Assembly: GCF_046297595.1 (NCBI RefSeq) | Contig: NZ_JBKBHT010000001.1 | Coordinates: forward strand, 124,001-188,000 | Length of the DNA: 64,000 nucleotides | From: Ferrovibrio sp046297595 | GTDB lineage: Bacteria > Pseudomonadota > Alphaproteobacteria > Ferrovibrionales > Ferrovibrionaceae | Direction: 5' to 3' | Shown here: piece after piece, positions 49,870 to 59,077 of the stretch | How positions within the stretch are numbered: the first letter of the stretch is position 1 | Layout: each line of letters begins with the position of its first letter | The notes under the pieces: model-generated | What the model saw: the letters and a program-made list of their open reading frames with translations, nothing else | What the model was told of the DNA's origin: nothing | Databases searched by the model: none | Position numbers and translations under genes: made by a program

Positions 49870-52001
49870 CCGCGAAGCCCGGCCGCCTATCCCATGTAGT
49901 ACTGATTGGGTTGCTACTCATAGCTGCGGCCCCGGCCCGCGCGCAGAGCGATCCGCCCGTGCTGATCACGGCCGACACCCTGAATTACGATCAGTCCCTG
50001 GGTCTAGTCACCGCCGAGGGCAAGGTCGAACTCGTGCAGGGCGGCCGGACCTTGCTCGCGGATACCGTCAGCTACAGCGAAAAAGACGACAAGGTCATCG
50101 CCAGCGGAAATGTGTCGTTGCTGGAAAACGACGGCACGGTTCTATTCGCCGACTACATGGAATTGTTCGCTGGCATGAAGAACGGTTTCATCCGAGACGC
50201 CGCCATGCTGCTGTCGGATAACTCACGCGGCGCGGCGGCCTCGGCAGAACGCCGGGATGGCAATCGCACAATACTGCGCAAAGCCGTGTACACGACTTGC
50301 AGTCTTTGCGAACAGGATCGCAGCCGCGCTCCCTTGTGGCAATTGAAAGGCGAACGGGTCGAGCATAACCAAGCGGCACAGGAAATCGTATATCGGAACG
50401 CCGTCTTCGAAATGTTCGGCATTCCGATCCTCTATACGCCCTATCTCAGCCATCCCGACCCGACCGTGAACCGCCGCAGCGGTATCCTGCCGCCGAGTTA
50501 CATCAAGGATACCTTTTTCGGCCACCGAGTACGGATGCCCTATTACTACGTTATCGACGGTCAAAGTGACTTGACGCTGACCCCCCAATACTCGACCGAT
50601 CAGGGTGCGCATTTAACTGCGGAATATCGCAACCGCACAGCCACCGGCGAGATGGAATTCGACGGCAGCATCACCGAGGAAGACTCCTCCGGCAATGTGC
50701 GTGGGCATTTCCGCACCAACATGGCATTCCGTGCCAAAGACGACGTCACCTTTGGCGCCAACATACTACGCGCCTCGGATGACACCTATCTGAACCGGTA
50801 CAGCGTCCAGAACCGCCCCTACACCAACACCCTGACCAGTCGCGTCTACGCAGAAGGGATCAACAACCGCCATTTCGCTGCAGTGAACGCCTTCTCATTC
50901 CAGAATCTGCGTTCTGACGTCCGCAATGGCAACGTTCCCATCGCGGTACCGATCATGGACTACTCGGCCGTGTTCGAACCTGGCGACTATGGTGGGCGCT
51001 GGGCCTTCGACGCGAATATGGCGTCCCTGTATCGCAGCAGCGGCACTGATACGCGGCGTCTTTCGTCCACGATTTCGTGGGCACAGCCCTATTATGCCCC
51101 CAGCGGCGAGGTCTTCACGGCAACAGCAATGCTGCGTGCCGATGGCTACTGGGCGGACAGCGTCGATCAATCCCTCGCCAGCACCACCAACAGCGATGGG
51201 ACGGAAGTAACCGGCCGTGTCATACCGGCTGTGGCGCTTGACTGGCGGTACCCGCTGGTGCGCGACAGCCGGTATATGCGGCAACTGATTGAACCGATCG
51301 TGATGGCTGTCGTCACGCCATATGGCGGAAACCCAGGTACCATCCCGAACGAAGATTCGCTCAGTTTCGAATTCGATGAAACCAACCTTTTCAGCATTAA
51401 CCGTTTCCCCGGCTATGATCGCTGGGACGGCGGCCCGAAACTGAACTATGGCGTCCGCAGCGCCGTCTACGGCAATAACGGCGGTTATGCCGAGTTGCTG
51501 GCCGGCCAGTCCGTTCGCGCCAAATCCGACGACACTTTCACGGCCGGTTCAGATCTGTCCGATAGCATGTCGGATTATGTGGCCCGGCTCACCTTCTCGC
51601 CCGGACGCTACATTAGTTTTGTGGATCGCGTGCGCCTCGCCCAGAACAGCCAGTTGAGCGTCCAGCGCCACGAAATCGGCACCACCCTGGGGACCAGCAC
51701 CAATTTTCTGTCCCTGTCTTATGCAAAACTGGCCGATGCCGATTTCGTGGATGATACCGGTGAACGCGAAGCGATTTCCGGCACTTTGCGCGCCCAACTC
51801 ACCAAATTCTGGTCCACCGAACTTCGCCATACACGCGATTTGGGCGATAATGGCGGTGCTTTGCTCAACTTCGGCGGCTTGCGCTATACTGATGAGTGTT
51901 TCGACATCGTTCTGTTCGCCGAACGGACCTTTACCGTGAATCGGGACATCCAACCGACAACCACCATCGGCGTCCGCTTCCGGATCGCGACTTTCAATTG
52001 A
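49866..52001 (+). CDS. lptD: LPS-assembly protein LptD
   Basis: Outer-membrane barrel that inserts LPS on the cell surface together with LptE. The 711-residue protein has a signal peptide (VVLIGLLLIAAAPARAQ), the OstA-type jellyroll beginning VLITADTLNYDQSLGLVTAEG, and a C-terminal barrel ending in an aromatic-type strand (IGVRFRIATFN). Cys145 and Cys148 form CSLC and a single Cys lies late in YTDECFD, unlike the four-cysteine pattern of Escherichia coli. ATG 49866 overlaps lptG; longer frames are spurious. Confidence 0.93.
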   Translation: MTAKPGRLSHVVLIGLLLIAAAPARAQSDPPVLITADTLNYDQSLGLVTAEGKVELVQGGRTLLADTVSYSEKDDKVIASGNVSLLENDGTVLFADYMELFAGMKNGFIRDAAMLLSDNSRGAAASAERRDGNRTILRKAVYTTCSLCEQDRSRAPLWQLKGERVEHNQAAQEIVYRNAVFEMFGIPILYTPYLSHPDPTVNRRSGILPPSYIKDTFFGHRVRMPYYYVIDGQSDLTLTPQYSTDQGAHLTAEYRNRTATGEMEFDGSITEEDSSGNVRGHFRTNMAFRAKDDVTFGANILRASDDTYLNRYSVQNRPYTNTLTSRVYAEGINNRHFAAVNAFSFQNLRSDVRNGNVPIAVPIMDYSAVFEPGDYGGRWAFDANMASLYRSSGTDTRRLSSTISWAQPYYAPSGEVFTATAMLRADGYWADSVDQSLASTTNSDGTEVTGRVIPAVALDWRYPLVRDSRYMRQLIEPIVMAVVTPYGGNPGTIPNEDSLSFEFDETNLFSINRFPGYDRWDGGPKLNYGVRSAVYGNNGGYAELLAGQSVRAKSDDTFTAGSDLSDSMSDYVARLTFSPGRYISFVDRVRLAQNSQLSVQRHEIGTTLGTSTNFLSLSYAKLADADFVDDTGEREAISGTLRAQLTKFWSTELRHTRDLGDNGGALLNFGGLRYTDECFDIVLFAERTFTVNRDIQPTTTIGVRFRIATFN

Positions 52002-52008
52002 GCTGCCC

Positions 52009-53256
52009 ATGATTCGCCTGATCGCACTTCTAATCATCATGACCGGACTCGGCGGCGCAATCGCTCAGGCCCAGGACCTGCAGCGCATCGTGGCGCTTGT
52101 GAACGACGAAGTGATTTCGTTGCGCGACATCAACGAGCGCGCCCGCATCATCATGGCCACCACCCGACTGCCCGACACGGCGGATATCCGGCGTGCCGTG
52201 CGCGATCAGGCTCTGCGCTCCCTGGTTGACGAGCGCCTGCAGATGCAGGAAGCCAAGCGTCGGGGTATCTCCGTCAGCCAGCAGGAGGTCGATGCCGCGA
52301 TCGCGACGGTGGAACGCCAGATGAATATCCCGGCCGGACGCTTCGAAGAATTCGCGCAGCGTTCCGGCATCGACCCGGCTGCCATCATCAACCAGATCAG
52401 AACCGAACTGATCTGGTCCCGCATGGTTCGCGGTCGACTGACGGCGACCTCCACCGTTACCGACCAGGAGATCGACGAAGCCATCGCCAAACTGAAAAAC
52501 AATGCCGGCCAGACCGAAGACCTGATCGCGGAAATCCTGATCCCGGTCGACAACCCCGACCAGGAAGAACCGCAACGCCAGACCGCCCAGCGGATCATCG
52601 AGCAGATCCGCAACGGCGCGCCCTTCCCCGCCCTGGCCCGGCAGTTCAGCCGCGGCACCACGGCTGCCAATGGCGGCGAGGTCGGCTGGGTGCCGCGCGG
52701 CACCCTGCCCGAGGAAGTGGAAAGCGTGGTGGCGAAGATGAACAAGGGCGATGTCTCGGTTCCGATCCGCACTGTTGGCGGCTACCAGATCATCCTGCTG
52801 CGCGACCGCCGCCTGATCAGCCTGCCCGGCGCGGGAGATGCCAAAGTCACGCTGAAACAGGTCCTCGTCTCCCTGCCACAAAACCCCAGCAATGCCGATG
52901 TCCAGGCCGCCATGGCCAAGGCGCAGCAGGCCCGTAGCGCCATTCGCAGCTGCGACGACGTCGAAGCCGCCGCCGAGCAAATCCAGGTGCAAGGATCGGG
53001 CAGCCTGGGAACCCTGCGCCTGGCCGACATGCCGGAAGCCTTCCGCCGTGCCGTCGAGCCGCTGAAGGTGAATGAGAGTTCGCAGCCGGTGACCTCTTCG
53101 CGGGCTATCCATGTCTTCACGCTCTGCGCCAGGGAAGAGGCCAGCGGCATCGACCGCAATCAGGTGCGCCAGAGCATTCTGGTGCGGCGTGCCGAGCTGA
53201 TGGCCCAGCGCTATATCCGCGAATTGCGGCGCGATGCCACGATCGAATTCCGCTGA
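52009..53256 (+). CDS. surA: Periplasmic chaperone / peptidyl-prolyl isomerase SurA
   Basis: Chaperone for outer-membrane proteins, including LptD. The 415-residue protein has a signal peptide (IALLIIMTGLGGAIAQAQ), the SurA N-terminal domain (VNDEVISLRDINERARIIM) and at least one parvulin domain (ARQFSRGTTAANGGEVGWVP, GYQIILLRDRR). The second parvulin-like region around residues 285-375 is degenerate. It starts seven bases after lptD and overlaps pdxA by 23 bases. Confidence 0.92.
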   Translation: MIRLIALLIIMTGLGGAIAQAQDLQRIVALVNDEVISLRDINERARIIMATTRLPDTADIRRAVRDQALRSLVDERLQMQEAKRRGISVSQQEVDAAIATVERQMNIPAGRFEEFAQRSGIDPAAIINQIRTELIWSRMVRGRLTATSTVTDQEIDEAIAKLKNNAGQTEDLIAEILIPVDNPDQEEPQRQTAQRIIEQIRNGAPFPALARQFSRGTTAANGGEVGWVPRGTLPEEVESVVAKMNKGDVSVPIRTVGGYQIILLRDRRLISLPGAGDAKVTLKQVLVSLPQNPSNADVQAAMAKAQQARSAIRSCDDVEAAAEQIQVQGSGSLGTLRLADMPEAFRRAVEPLKVNESSQPVTSSRAIHVFTLCAREEASGIDRNQVRQSILVRRAELMAQRYIRELRRDATIEFR

Positions 53257-54265
53257 GCCGGGCAACCGCCTTCTCCCTCTTGCCCTGACCATGGGAGAAC
53301 CCGCCGGCATCGGCGGGGAAATCGCCCTGCAGGCCTGGCAGCAACGCCATGACCAGTCTCTGCCGCCCTTCCTGGTGATCGACGACCCCCAGCGGCTGCA
53401 GGCCATCAGCACCCGCCTTGGCTGGGAGATTCCCCTGCGGGTCATCGACGATCCGGCCATGGCATCGGAGGTTTTCCGCGAAGCCCTGCCGGTGCTGCCA
53501 GCCCCCCTGCCCGCACCAGTCCAGCCCGGCATTCCTGATCGCCGCAATGCACCGGCCGTCCTGCATGCCATCGAACTGGCCACGGCGCTCTGCCGCAAAG
53601 GCGAAGTCGGCGCCGTGGTGACCAACCCGATCCACAAGGCCGCGCTCTACGATGCCGGTTTCACCCATCCCGGACATACCGAATTCCTGGCCGCCCTGTG
53701 CGAGGCACCGCGGCCGGTGATGATGCTGGCTTCCGAGCGGCTGCGCGTCGTGCCGGTCACCATCCATGTCTCGCTACGACAGGCGATTGACCAGCTCACG
53801 CCCGACCTGATCGTCGAGACCGCGCGCATCACCGCCGCGGACCTGCGCGACAAATTCGGCATCGCCCGGCCCCGTCTGGCCATTGCGGGCCTCAACCCCC
53901 ATGCGGGGGAAGCCGGCAGCATGGGTAATGAGGATGCCTTGATCGTCGCTCCCGCCGTGGAACGGTTGCGCGCGGAGGGCATCGATGCGCGCGGCCCGCT
54001 GCCGCCCGATACGATGTTCCATGCCGAGGCCCGCGCCGGCTACGATGCGGCGATCTGCATGTATCATGACCAGGCGCTGATCCCGATCAAGACGTTGGAT
54101 TTCGATCGCGGCGTGAATGTCACCTTGGGCCTGCCGATCATTCGCACCTCGCCCGATCATGGCACCGCCTTCGACATCGCGGGCAAGGGCATCGCCAAAC
54201 CCGACAGCCTGATCGCCGCCCTGCGGCTGGCGGGAAATATGGCCGCGCATCGCCGCCATGTCTGA
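53234..54265 (+). CDS. pdxA: 4-hydroxythreonine-4-phosphate dehydrogenase
   Basis: NAD-dependent enzyme of vitamin B6 synthesis that oxidises 4-hydroxythreonine-4-phosphate. Landmarks are LALTMGEPAGIGGEIA, VVTNPIHKAALYDAGF, HPGHTEFLAALC, AGLNPHAGEAGSMGNED and AAICMYHDQALIPIKTLDFD, holding the three metal-binding histidines. At 343 residues it is full length. ATG 53234 lies within the surA 3' end; a slightly later start near the LALTMGE motif is possible. It overlaps rsmA by eight bases. Confidence 0.95.
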   Translation: MPRSNSAEPGNRLLPLALTMGEPAGIGGEIALQAWQQRHDQSLPPFLVIDDPQRLQAISTRLGWEIPLRVIDDPAMASEVFREALPVLPAPLPAPVQPGIPDRRNAPAVLHAIELATALCRKGEVGAVVTNPIHKAALYDAGFTHPGHTEFLAALCEAPRPVMMLASERLRVVPVTIHVSLRQAIDQLTPDLIVETARITAADLRDKFGIARPRLAIAGLNPHAGEAGSMGNEDALIVAPAVERLRAEGIDARGPLPPDTMFHAEARAGYDAAICMYHDQALIPIKTLDFDRGVNVTLGLPIIRTSPDHGTAFDIAGKGIAKPDSLIAALRLAGNMAAHRRHV

Positions 54266-55085
54266 TCCCATCGAGGCGTTGCCGCCGCTGCGCGAGGTGA
54301 TTGCGCAGCACGACCTGACCGCGCGCAAGGCGCTGGGACAGAACTTCCTGCTCGACCTCAACCTCACCCGCAAGATCGCCCGCGCCGCCATGCCCTGGAC
54401 GGCTGGCACGGTGATCGAGATCGGCCCCGGCCCCGGCGGCCTGACGCGCGCGCTGCTGCTGGAAGGCGCGCCGCGTGTGATCGCGGTCGAACGCGACGAA
54501 CGCTGCATCGCCGCGCTGCAGCCACTGGCAGAGGCCGCCGGCGGACGCCTGGCCGTGCATCCGGGCGATGCGCTGGAAACCGGTTTCGTAGATCTTGCGC
54601 CGCCGCCCTGGCAGGTGGTCGCCAACCTGCCCTACAACATCGCCACGCCACTGATCCTGAACTGGGTGGCGCGCGCCGAGCAATTCGCCCGCATCACCGT
54701 GCTGGTGCAGAAGGAAGTGGCGGAACGGCTGGCGGCGAAACCGGGCAGCAAGACCTATGGCCGGCTCAGCGTGGCGGCGCAATGGCGCTGCGGGGTGCGG
54801 ATGCTGTTCGATATCGGCCCCAAGGCCTTCGTGCCGCCGCCCAAGGTGACGTCGACACTGGTGGAACTGCAACCGCGTGAGCGGCCTCTGGCCGAGGCCG
54901 ATCCGCGAAAACTGGAACGGGTGACGGCGGCGGCCTTCAACCAGCGCCGCAAGATGCTGCGGGCGGCGCTGAAACCGCTATGGGCCGATGCGGATGCCAA
55001 GCTGCAGGAAGCCGGCATCGACCCGACCCGACGGGCAGAAACCCTATCGATCGAGGAATTCTGCGCGCTCGCCAGATTGTTGTAA
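54258..55085 (+). CDS. rsmA: 16S rRNA (adenine1518-N6/adenine1519-N6) dimethyltransferase
   Basis: Also called KsgA; dimethylates two adjacent adenines near the 3' end of 16S rRNA during small-subunit maturation. Landmarks are ARKALGQNFLLDLN, the SAM site VIEIGPGPGGLTRALL and the catalytic NLPYNIATPLI motif. At 275 residues it is full length. It ends the lptF-lptG-lptD-surA-pdxA-rsmA operon and is convergent with gmk, eight bases apart. Loss confers kasugamycin resistance in other species. Confidence 0.96.
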   Translation: MSDPIEALPPLREVIAQHDLTARKALGQNFLLDLNLTRKIARAAMPWTAGTVIEIGPGPGGLTRALLLEGAPRVIAVERDERCIAALQPLAEAAGGRLAVHPGDALETGFVDLAPPPWQVVANLPYNIATPLILNWVARAEQFARITVLVQKEVAERLAAKPGSKTYGRLSVAAQWRCGVRMLFDIGPKAFVPPPKVTSTLVELQPRERPLAEADPRKLERVTAAAFNQRRKMLRAALKPLWADADAKLQEAGIDPTRRAETLSIEEFCALARLL

Positions 55086-55093
55086 TCGGCCGG

Positions 55094-55744
55094 TCAGCGC
55101 CCCTCGCGGAGCTGCTTGACGAAATCCACCAGGCCGACGCCGCGATGACGCTTCAGCCGCTCGGCGCGCAGGATCGCGTGGACTTGGGCGAGGCAGCGTT
55201 CAACGTCGTCGTTGATCACGACATAGTCGTATTCGGCCCAGTGGCTGATCTCATCGGCCGCCTTGGACATGCGCTTGGCGACCACCTCGGCCGAATCCTG
55301 AGCCCGGGTATGCAGCCGCTTCTCAAGGTCCTTGGTGGACGGCGGCAGGATGAAGACACTGACCAAATCGTCGCGCGCGCGCTGGCGCAGCTGCTGCGTG
55401 CCCTGCCAGTCGATATCGAACAGGATGTCCTGTCCCGAGGACAACCGCTTCTCGACCTGCTCCTTCGGCGTGCCGTAGTAATAGTCGAACACCTTGGCAT
55501 GCTCGAGCAGCTCCTGGCGGTTGACCATCAGGCCGAAGCTCTCGGTGTCGATGAAATGGTAATGCACGCCATCCACCTCGCCCGGCCGCCGCGTGCGGGT
55601 GGTGACGGATACCGAGAGATGCAGTTCGGCATCGGCTTCCAGCAGCCGGCGCGAGATCGTGGTCTTGCCTGCGCCAGAGGGGGACGACAGCACCAGCATC
55701 AGACCGCGCCGGGCAATGGTGGTGGAGGGAGATGCGTCGTTCAT
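55094..55744 (-). CDS. gmk: Guanylate kinase
   Basis: Phosphorylates GMP to GDP. The 216-residue protein has the P-loop LVLSSPSGAGKTTISRRLL, the GMP-binding SVSVTTRTRRPGEVDGVHYHF (key residues in SVTTRTRRPGE and YHF) and LFDIDWQGTQQL. It is six bases after yicC on the same strand, the usual yicC-gmk order. Convergent with rsmA. Confidence 0.97.
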   Translation of the reverse strand: MNDASPSTTIARRGLMLVLSSPSGAGKTTISRRLLEADAELHLSVSVTTRTRRPGEVDGVHYHFIDTESFGLMVNRQELLEHAKVFDYYYGTPKEQVEKRLSSGQDILFDIDWQGTQQLRQRARDDLVSVFILPPSTKDLEKRLHTRAQDSAEVVAKRMSKAADEISHWAEYDYVVINDDVERCLAQVHAILRAERLKRHRGVGLVDFVKQLREGR

Positions 55745-55750
55745 CTCAGG

Positions 55751-56647
55751 TCACTCGACATTCTGGGCCTGCTCACGCAGCCGGTCGATCACCAGCTTGA
55801 GGTCGAGGCCGATGGCGGTCAAACCGGCATCGAAGGCCTTGGAGCAGAGCGTATTGGCTTCACGGTTGAATTCCTGCGCCAGGAAATCGAGCTTGCGCCC
55901 GACCCCGCACCCATCGCCTGATTTGATCAGGCCACGCGTCGTATCGATATGGGCCTTCAGCCGATCCAGCTCCTCGCGGATATCCAGCCGGGTGATCTGC
56001 AGCGCCAGCTCCTGGGCCAGCCGATCCTCGCTCACCGGCGGCTGCTGGGCCAGCAGGTCGTCCAGTTGCTGGCGCAGGCGACGGCGCAGGGCCTCGGGCC
56101 GCACGGCCTCGACTTCGGCGGCACGGCCGGTCAGGCCGGCGATCTCATCAAGCAGCCCGCCCAGCACGGTGGCCAGTTTGCCGCCTTCGACCGTCCGGCT
56201 CTGCACCAGGCGATCCAGCGCGGCGGAGAAGCTCTCGCGGATCGCCTTCTCCAGCTCGGCGCGGCCTTCTTCGGTTTCGGCACTGCCCACCGGCTCGACC
56301 ACGCCGCGCACGGCCAGCAGGCCATCCAGTCGCGGCGCGCCGATGCCGCGCGATTCCAGCTTTGTGCCCAGCGCCAGCAGCTGCTCCAGCAGCGACTCGT
56401 TCAGGCGATAGGCCGGCGGCGGCGCATCGGCGGTCTCGGTGAATTGCAGATTGAGCGTGACATTGCCACGCACCAGTTTCGCCTGGGCCAGGCCGCGCAG
56501 TTCCGCCTCCAGCCCGTCGAAACCCGGCGGCAGGCGGAAGCGCAGCTCCAGGCCGCGGCCATTCACCGATTTCAGTTCCCATATCCAGCTTTTGCCTGCG
56601 GCGCGTCCATCGACGCGCGCGAAGCCGGTCATGCTGATGAGCGACAC
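55751..56647 (-). CDS. yicC: YicC/YloC family endoribonuclease
   Basis: A 298-residue YicC protein. The start is GTG at 56647, giving VSLISMTGFARVDG, the family N terminus (usually M-x-x-SMTGFGR); GGGGGA lies four bases before it. The C-terminal DUF1732 region ends DLKLVIDRLREQAQNVE with the conserved core KLDFLAQEFNREANTLCSKA. YicC proteins of other bacteria act as endoribonucleases on selected RNAs. A frame to 56728 crosses the SDR promoter and is not coding. Confidence 0.93.
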   Translation of the reverse strand: MSLISMTGFARVDGRAAGKSWIWELKSVNGRGLELRFRLPPGFDGLEAELRGLAQAKLVRGNVTLNLQFTETADAPPPAYRLNESLLEQLLALGTKLESRGIGAPRLDGLLAVRGVVEPVGSAETEEGRAELEKAIRESFSAALDRLVQSRTVEGGKLATVLGGLLDEIAGLTGRAAEVEAVRPEALRRRLRQQLDDLLAQQPPVSEDRLAQELALQITRLDIREELDRLKAHIDTTRGLIKSGDGCGVGRKLDFLAQEFNREANTLCSKAFDAGLTAIGLDLKLVIDRLREQAQNVE

Positions 56648-56715
56648 GATTCCCCCGGAGGTGTTACGCTGCGCGGCACTATAGTGGGAAACCGCCAGAG
56701 TGTCGAGGCTAAGCC

Positions 56716-57483
56716 ATGGATCAAACACCGCTTTCCGGCATCGTCATCACCGGTGCCTCCAGCGGAATCGGTGCCGCCCTGGCCGAGCTGTACGCCGGCC
56801 CGGGCGTCCTGCTGGCCCTGACCGGCCGCGATGCCAGCCGGCTGGAAGAGATGGCCGAACGCTGCCGGGCGCGCGGGGCGACGGTGATCGCCGAAACCGT
56901 ACCGGTGACCGATGTAGACGGTATGCACAGGTTTATCACCGGCGTTGCCGCCGCCGCGCGGCTGGATCTGGTGATCGCCAACGCCGGCGTTTCCGGCGGG
57001 TTCAAGAGCTGGGACGATTTCGACGCCTACGTGCGCGGCATCACCAGCGTGAATATCGACGGCGTGCTGAACACGGTGAACCCCGCTGTGCCGATCATGG
57101 TACGCCAGCGCTCGGGCCAGATCGCCGTGGTCGCCTCAATGGCAGGTTTTCTCGCCATGCCTGGGGCGGTGCCCTATTCCTCGTCCAAACATTTCGCCCG
57201 CGCCTATGCCGAGGAACTGCGCGGCAGGCTGGCGCCCGAGGGCATCCGCGTTTCCGCCATCTGCCCCGGTTTCGTGGTGTCGCGCATGACCGCGCGCAAC
57301 AAATTCCCGATGCCCTTCCTGATGGACACGGCAAAGGCCGCCCGCATCATCCGCGACGGGCTGGCGCGTAATCGTGGCCGCATCGCCTTCCCCTGGCCGA
57401 TGGTGGCGATCATGGGTGCTCTCGGCCTGCTGCCTTATCCGCTGCTCGACTGGCTGCTGCGCCGCGCACCCGGGAAGGACTAA
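56716..57483 (+). CDS. Short-chain dehydrogenase/reductase
   Basis: A 255-residue classical-type SDR. The nucleotide-binding motif is GIVITGASSGIGAALAE (TGxxxGIG), then NAGVSGG and the catalytic Ser in ASMAGF with Tyr and Lys in PYSSSKHFARAY (YxxxK). The C-terminal segment WPMVAIMGALGLLPYPLLDWLLRRA is hydrophobic and could be a membrane anchor. It is divergent from yicC and overlaps the end of acr3 by four bases; substrate unknown. It belongs to the insertion between yicC and mltG. Confidence 0.88.
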   Translation: MDQTPLSGIVITGASSGIGAALAELYAGPGVLLALTGRDASRLEEMAERCRARGATVIAETVPVTDVDGMHRFITGVAAAARLDLVIANAGVSGGFKSWDDFDAYVRGITSVNIDGVLNTVNPAVPIMVRQRSGQIAVVASMAGFLAMPGAVPYSSSKHFARAYAEELRGRLAPEGIRVSAICPGFVVSRMTARNKFPMPFLMDTAKAARIIRDGLARNRGRIAFPWPMVAIMGALGLLPYPLLDWLLRRAPGKD

Positions 57484-58550
57484 GCGCGGCGTTCGTACCA
57501 GTCCTTGCTGGCATTCACGATATGCACGACCGACAGCATGACGGGCACCTCGATCAGCACACCAACCACGGTGGCCAGCGCTGCGCCCGACTGGAAGCCA
57601 AACAGGCTGATCGCGGCAGCCACGGCCAGTTCGAAGAAATTGCTGGCACCGATCAGGGCCGAGGGTCCGGCCACGCAATGGGCCACGCCAAAATGGCGGT
57701 TCAGCAGATAGGCCAGGCCGGAATTGAAATAGACCTGGATCAGGATCGGCACGGCAAGTAGCGCGATCACCAGCGGCTGTGCCAGTATCTGCCCCCCCTG
57801 GAAGGCGAACAGCAATACCAGCGTGGTCAGCAACGCGATCAGCGACAGAGGCCCCAGGCGGCGCAGCACGGCCTGCAATGCCGCCTCGCCGCCACCGGCC
57901 ATGATCCTGCCGCGCCAGATCTGCGCCAGCACTACCGGCACGACGATATAAAGCACCACCGACAGCAGCAGGGTCTGCCACGGCACCACGATGGACGACA
58001 GGCCGAGCAGCAAACCAACAATGGGGGCAAAGGCCACCACCATGATGGCATCGTTCAGCGCCACCTGGCTTAAGGTGAAATGCGGCTCGCCGCGCGTGAG
58101 GTTGCTCCAGACGAACACCATCGCCGTGCAGGGCGCCGCCGCCAGCAGGATCAGGCCGGCGATGTAAGCCTCAACTTGGTCGACCGGCAGCCAGGGCCGG
58201 AACAGCCAGCCGATGAACAGCCAGCCCAGCAGGGCCATGGAAAACGGCTTCACCGCCCAGTTGATGAACAGCGTGACGCCGATGCCGCGCCAGTGCTGCT
58301 TTACTTCGCCAAGCGCTGCGAAATCGATCTTCAGCAGCATCGGAATGATCATCAGCCAGATTAGCACGGCCACCGGCAGATTGACCTGTGCAACCTCCAT
58401 GGCGCCGATGGCCTGCACCGGCCCGGGCAACCAATGGCCGATGGCGATGCCGACGACGATACACAGGACCACCCAGAGCGTCAGGTAACGCTCAAACGTG
58501 GTCATTGCGGGTTTCGCGGCAGGCTGCGCCGCGTCCGATACTGCCGACAT
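57480..58550 (-). CDS. acr3: Arsenite efflux transporter, ACR3 family
   Basis: Inner-membrane arsenite exporter with about ten hydrophobic segments. The 356-residue protein begins with a polar leader followed by FERYLTLWVVLCIVVGIAIGH, and carries the conserved transport Cys in APCTAMVFVWSNLTRGEP and NSGLAYLLNRHFG. ACR3 rather than ArsB type. It is the last gene of arsR-arsI-arsC-acr3, starting six bases after arsC ends. Confidence 0.93.
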   Translation of the reverse strand: MSAVSDAAQPAAKPAMTTFERYLTLWVVLCIVVGIAIGHWLPGPVQAIGAMEVAQVNLPVAVLIWLMIIPMLLKIDFAALGEVKQHWRGIGVTLFINWAVKPFSMALLGWLFIGWLFRPWLPVDQVEAYIAGLILLAAAPCTAMVFVWSNLTRGEPHFTLSQVALNDAIMVVAFAPIVGLLLGLSSIVVPWQTLLLSVVLYIVVPVVLAQIWRGRIMAGGGEAALQAVLRRLGPLSLIALLTTLVLLFAFQGGQILAQPLVIALLAVPILIQVYFNSGLAYLLNRHFGVAHCVAGPSALIGASNFFELAVAAAISLFGFQSGAALATVVGVLIEVPVMLSVVHIVNASKDWYERRA

Positions 58551-58556
58551 GACGGC

Positions 58557-59066
58557 TTACGATGCTTCGGCCAGCGAACGGCCGATATCGTCGATCCGCT
58601 TTTGCAGCGCCATTTCATCCAATGCCTTGATCGGCAGGTTGACGAAGATGCCGATGCGATTGCGCAGCATGCGATACGTATCGGCGAAAGCCAGGCGCTG
58701 CTCGGCCTCGCTGCCTTCAACGGCGGCCGGATCCGGCAGGCCCCAATGGGCCGTCATCGGCTGGCCTGGCCAGATCGGACAGACCTCGTTCGCGGCGTTG
58801 TCGCAGACGGTGAAGACGAAATCCATCTTGGGCGCATCCGGTGCGGCGAATTCGTCCCAGGATTTCGAACGCAGGCCATCAATCGGGTGACCGGATTTCT
58901 GCAGCAGGTCGATAGCCATGGGGTGTGGCTGGCCCTTCGGCATGCTGCCGGCGCTGAAGCCGCGGAAACGACCGGCGCCCATCTCGTTCATGATCGCTTC
59001 GGCCAGGATGCTGCGCGCCGAGTTGCCGGTGCACAGGAACAGAACGTTATAAATGCGGTCAGACAT
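58557..59066 (-). CDS. arsC: Arsenate reductase, low-molecular-weight phosphatase type
   Basis: Reduces arsenate to arsenite, coupled to thioredoxin. The 169-residue protein has the P-loop CTGNSARS (residues 11-18) in NVLFLCTGNSARSILAEA and the redox pair Cys-x6-Cys in VCDNAANEVCPIWPG. ATG 59066 has GAGGGAG upstream; longer frames overlap arsI. Product arsenite is exported by Acr3, encoded six bases downstream. Confidence 0.93.
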   Translation of the reverse strand: MSDRIYNVLFLCTGNSARSILAEAIMNEMGAGRFRGFSAGSMPKGQPHPMAIDLLQKSGHPIDGLRSKSWDEFAAPDAPKMDFVFTVCDNAANEVCPIWPGQPMTAHWGLPDPAAVEGSEAEQRLAFADTYRMLRNRIGIFVNLPIKALDEMALQKRIDDIGRSLAEAS

Positions 59067-59077
59067 GTCTCGCTCCC

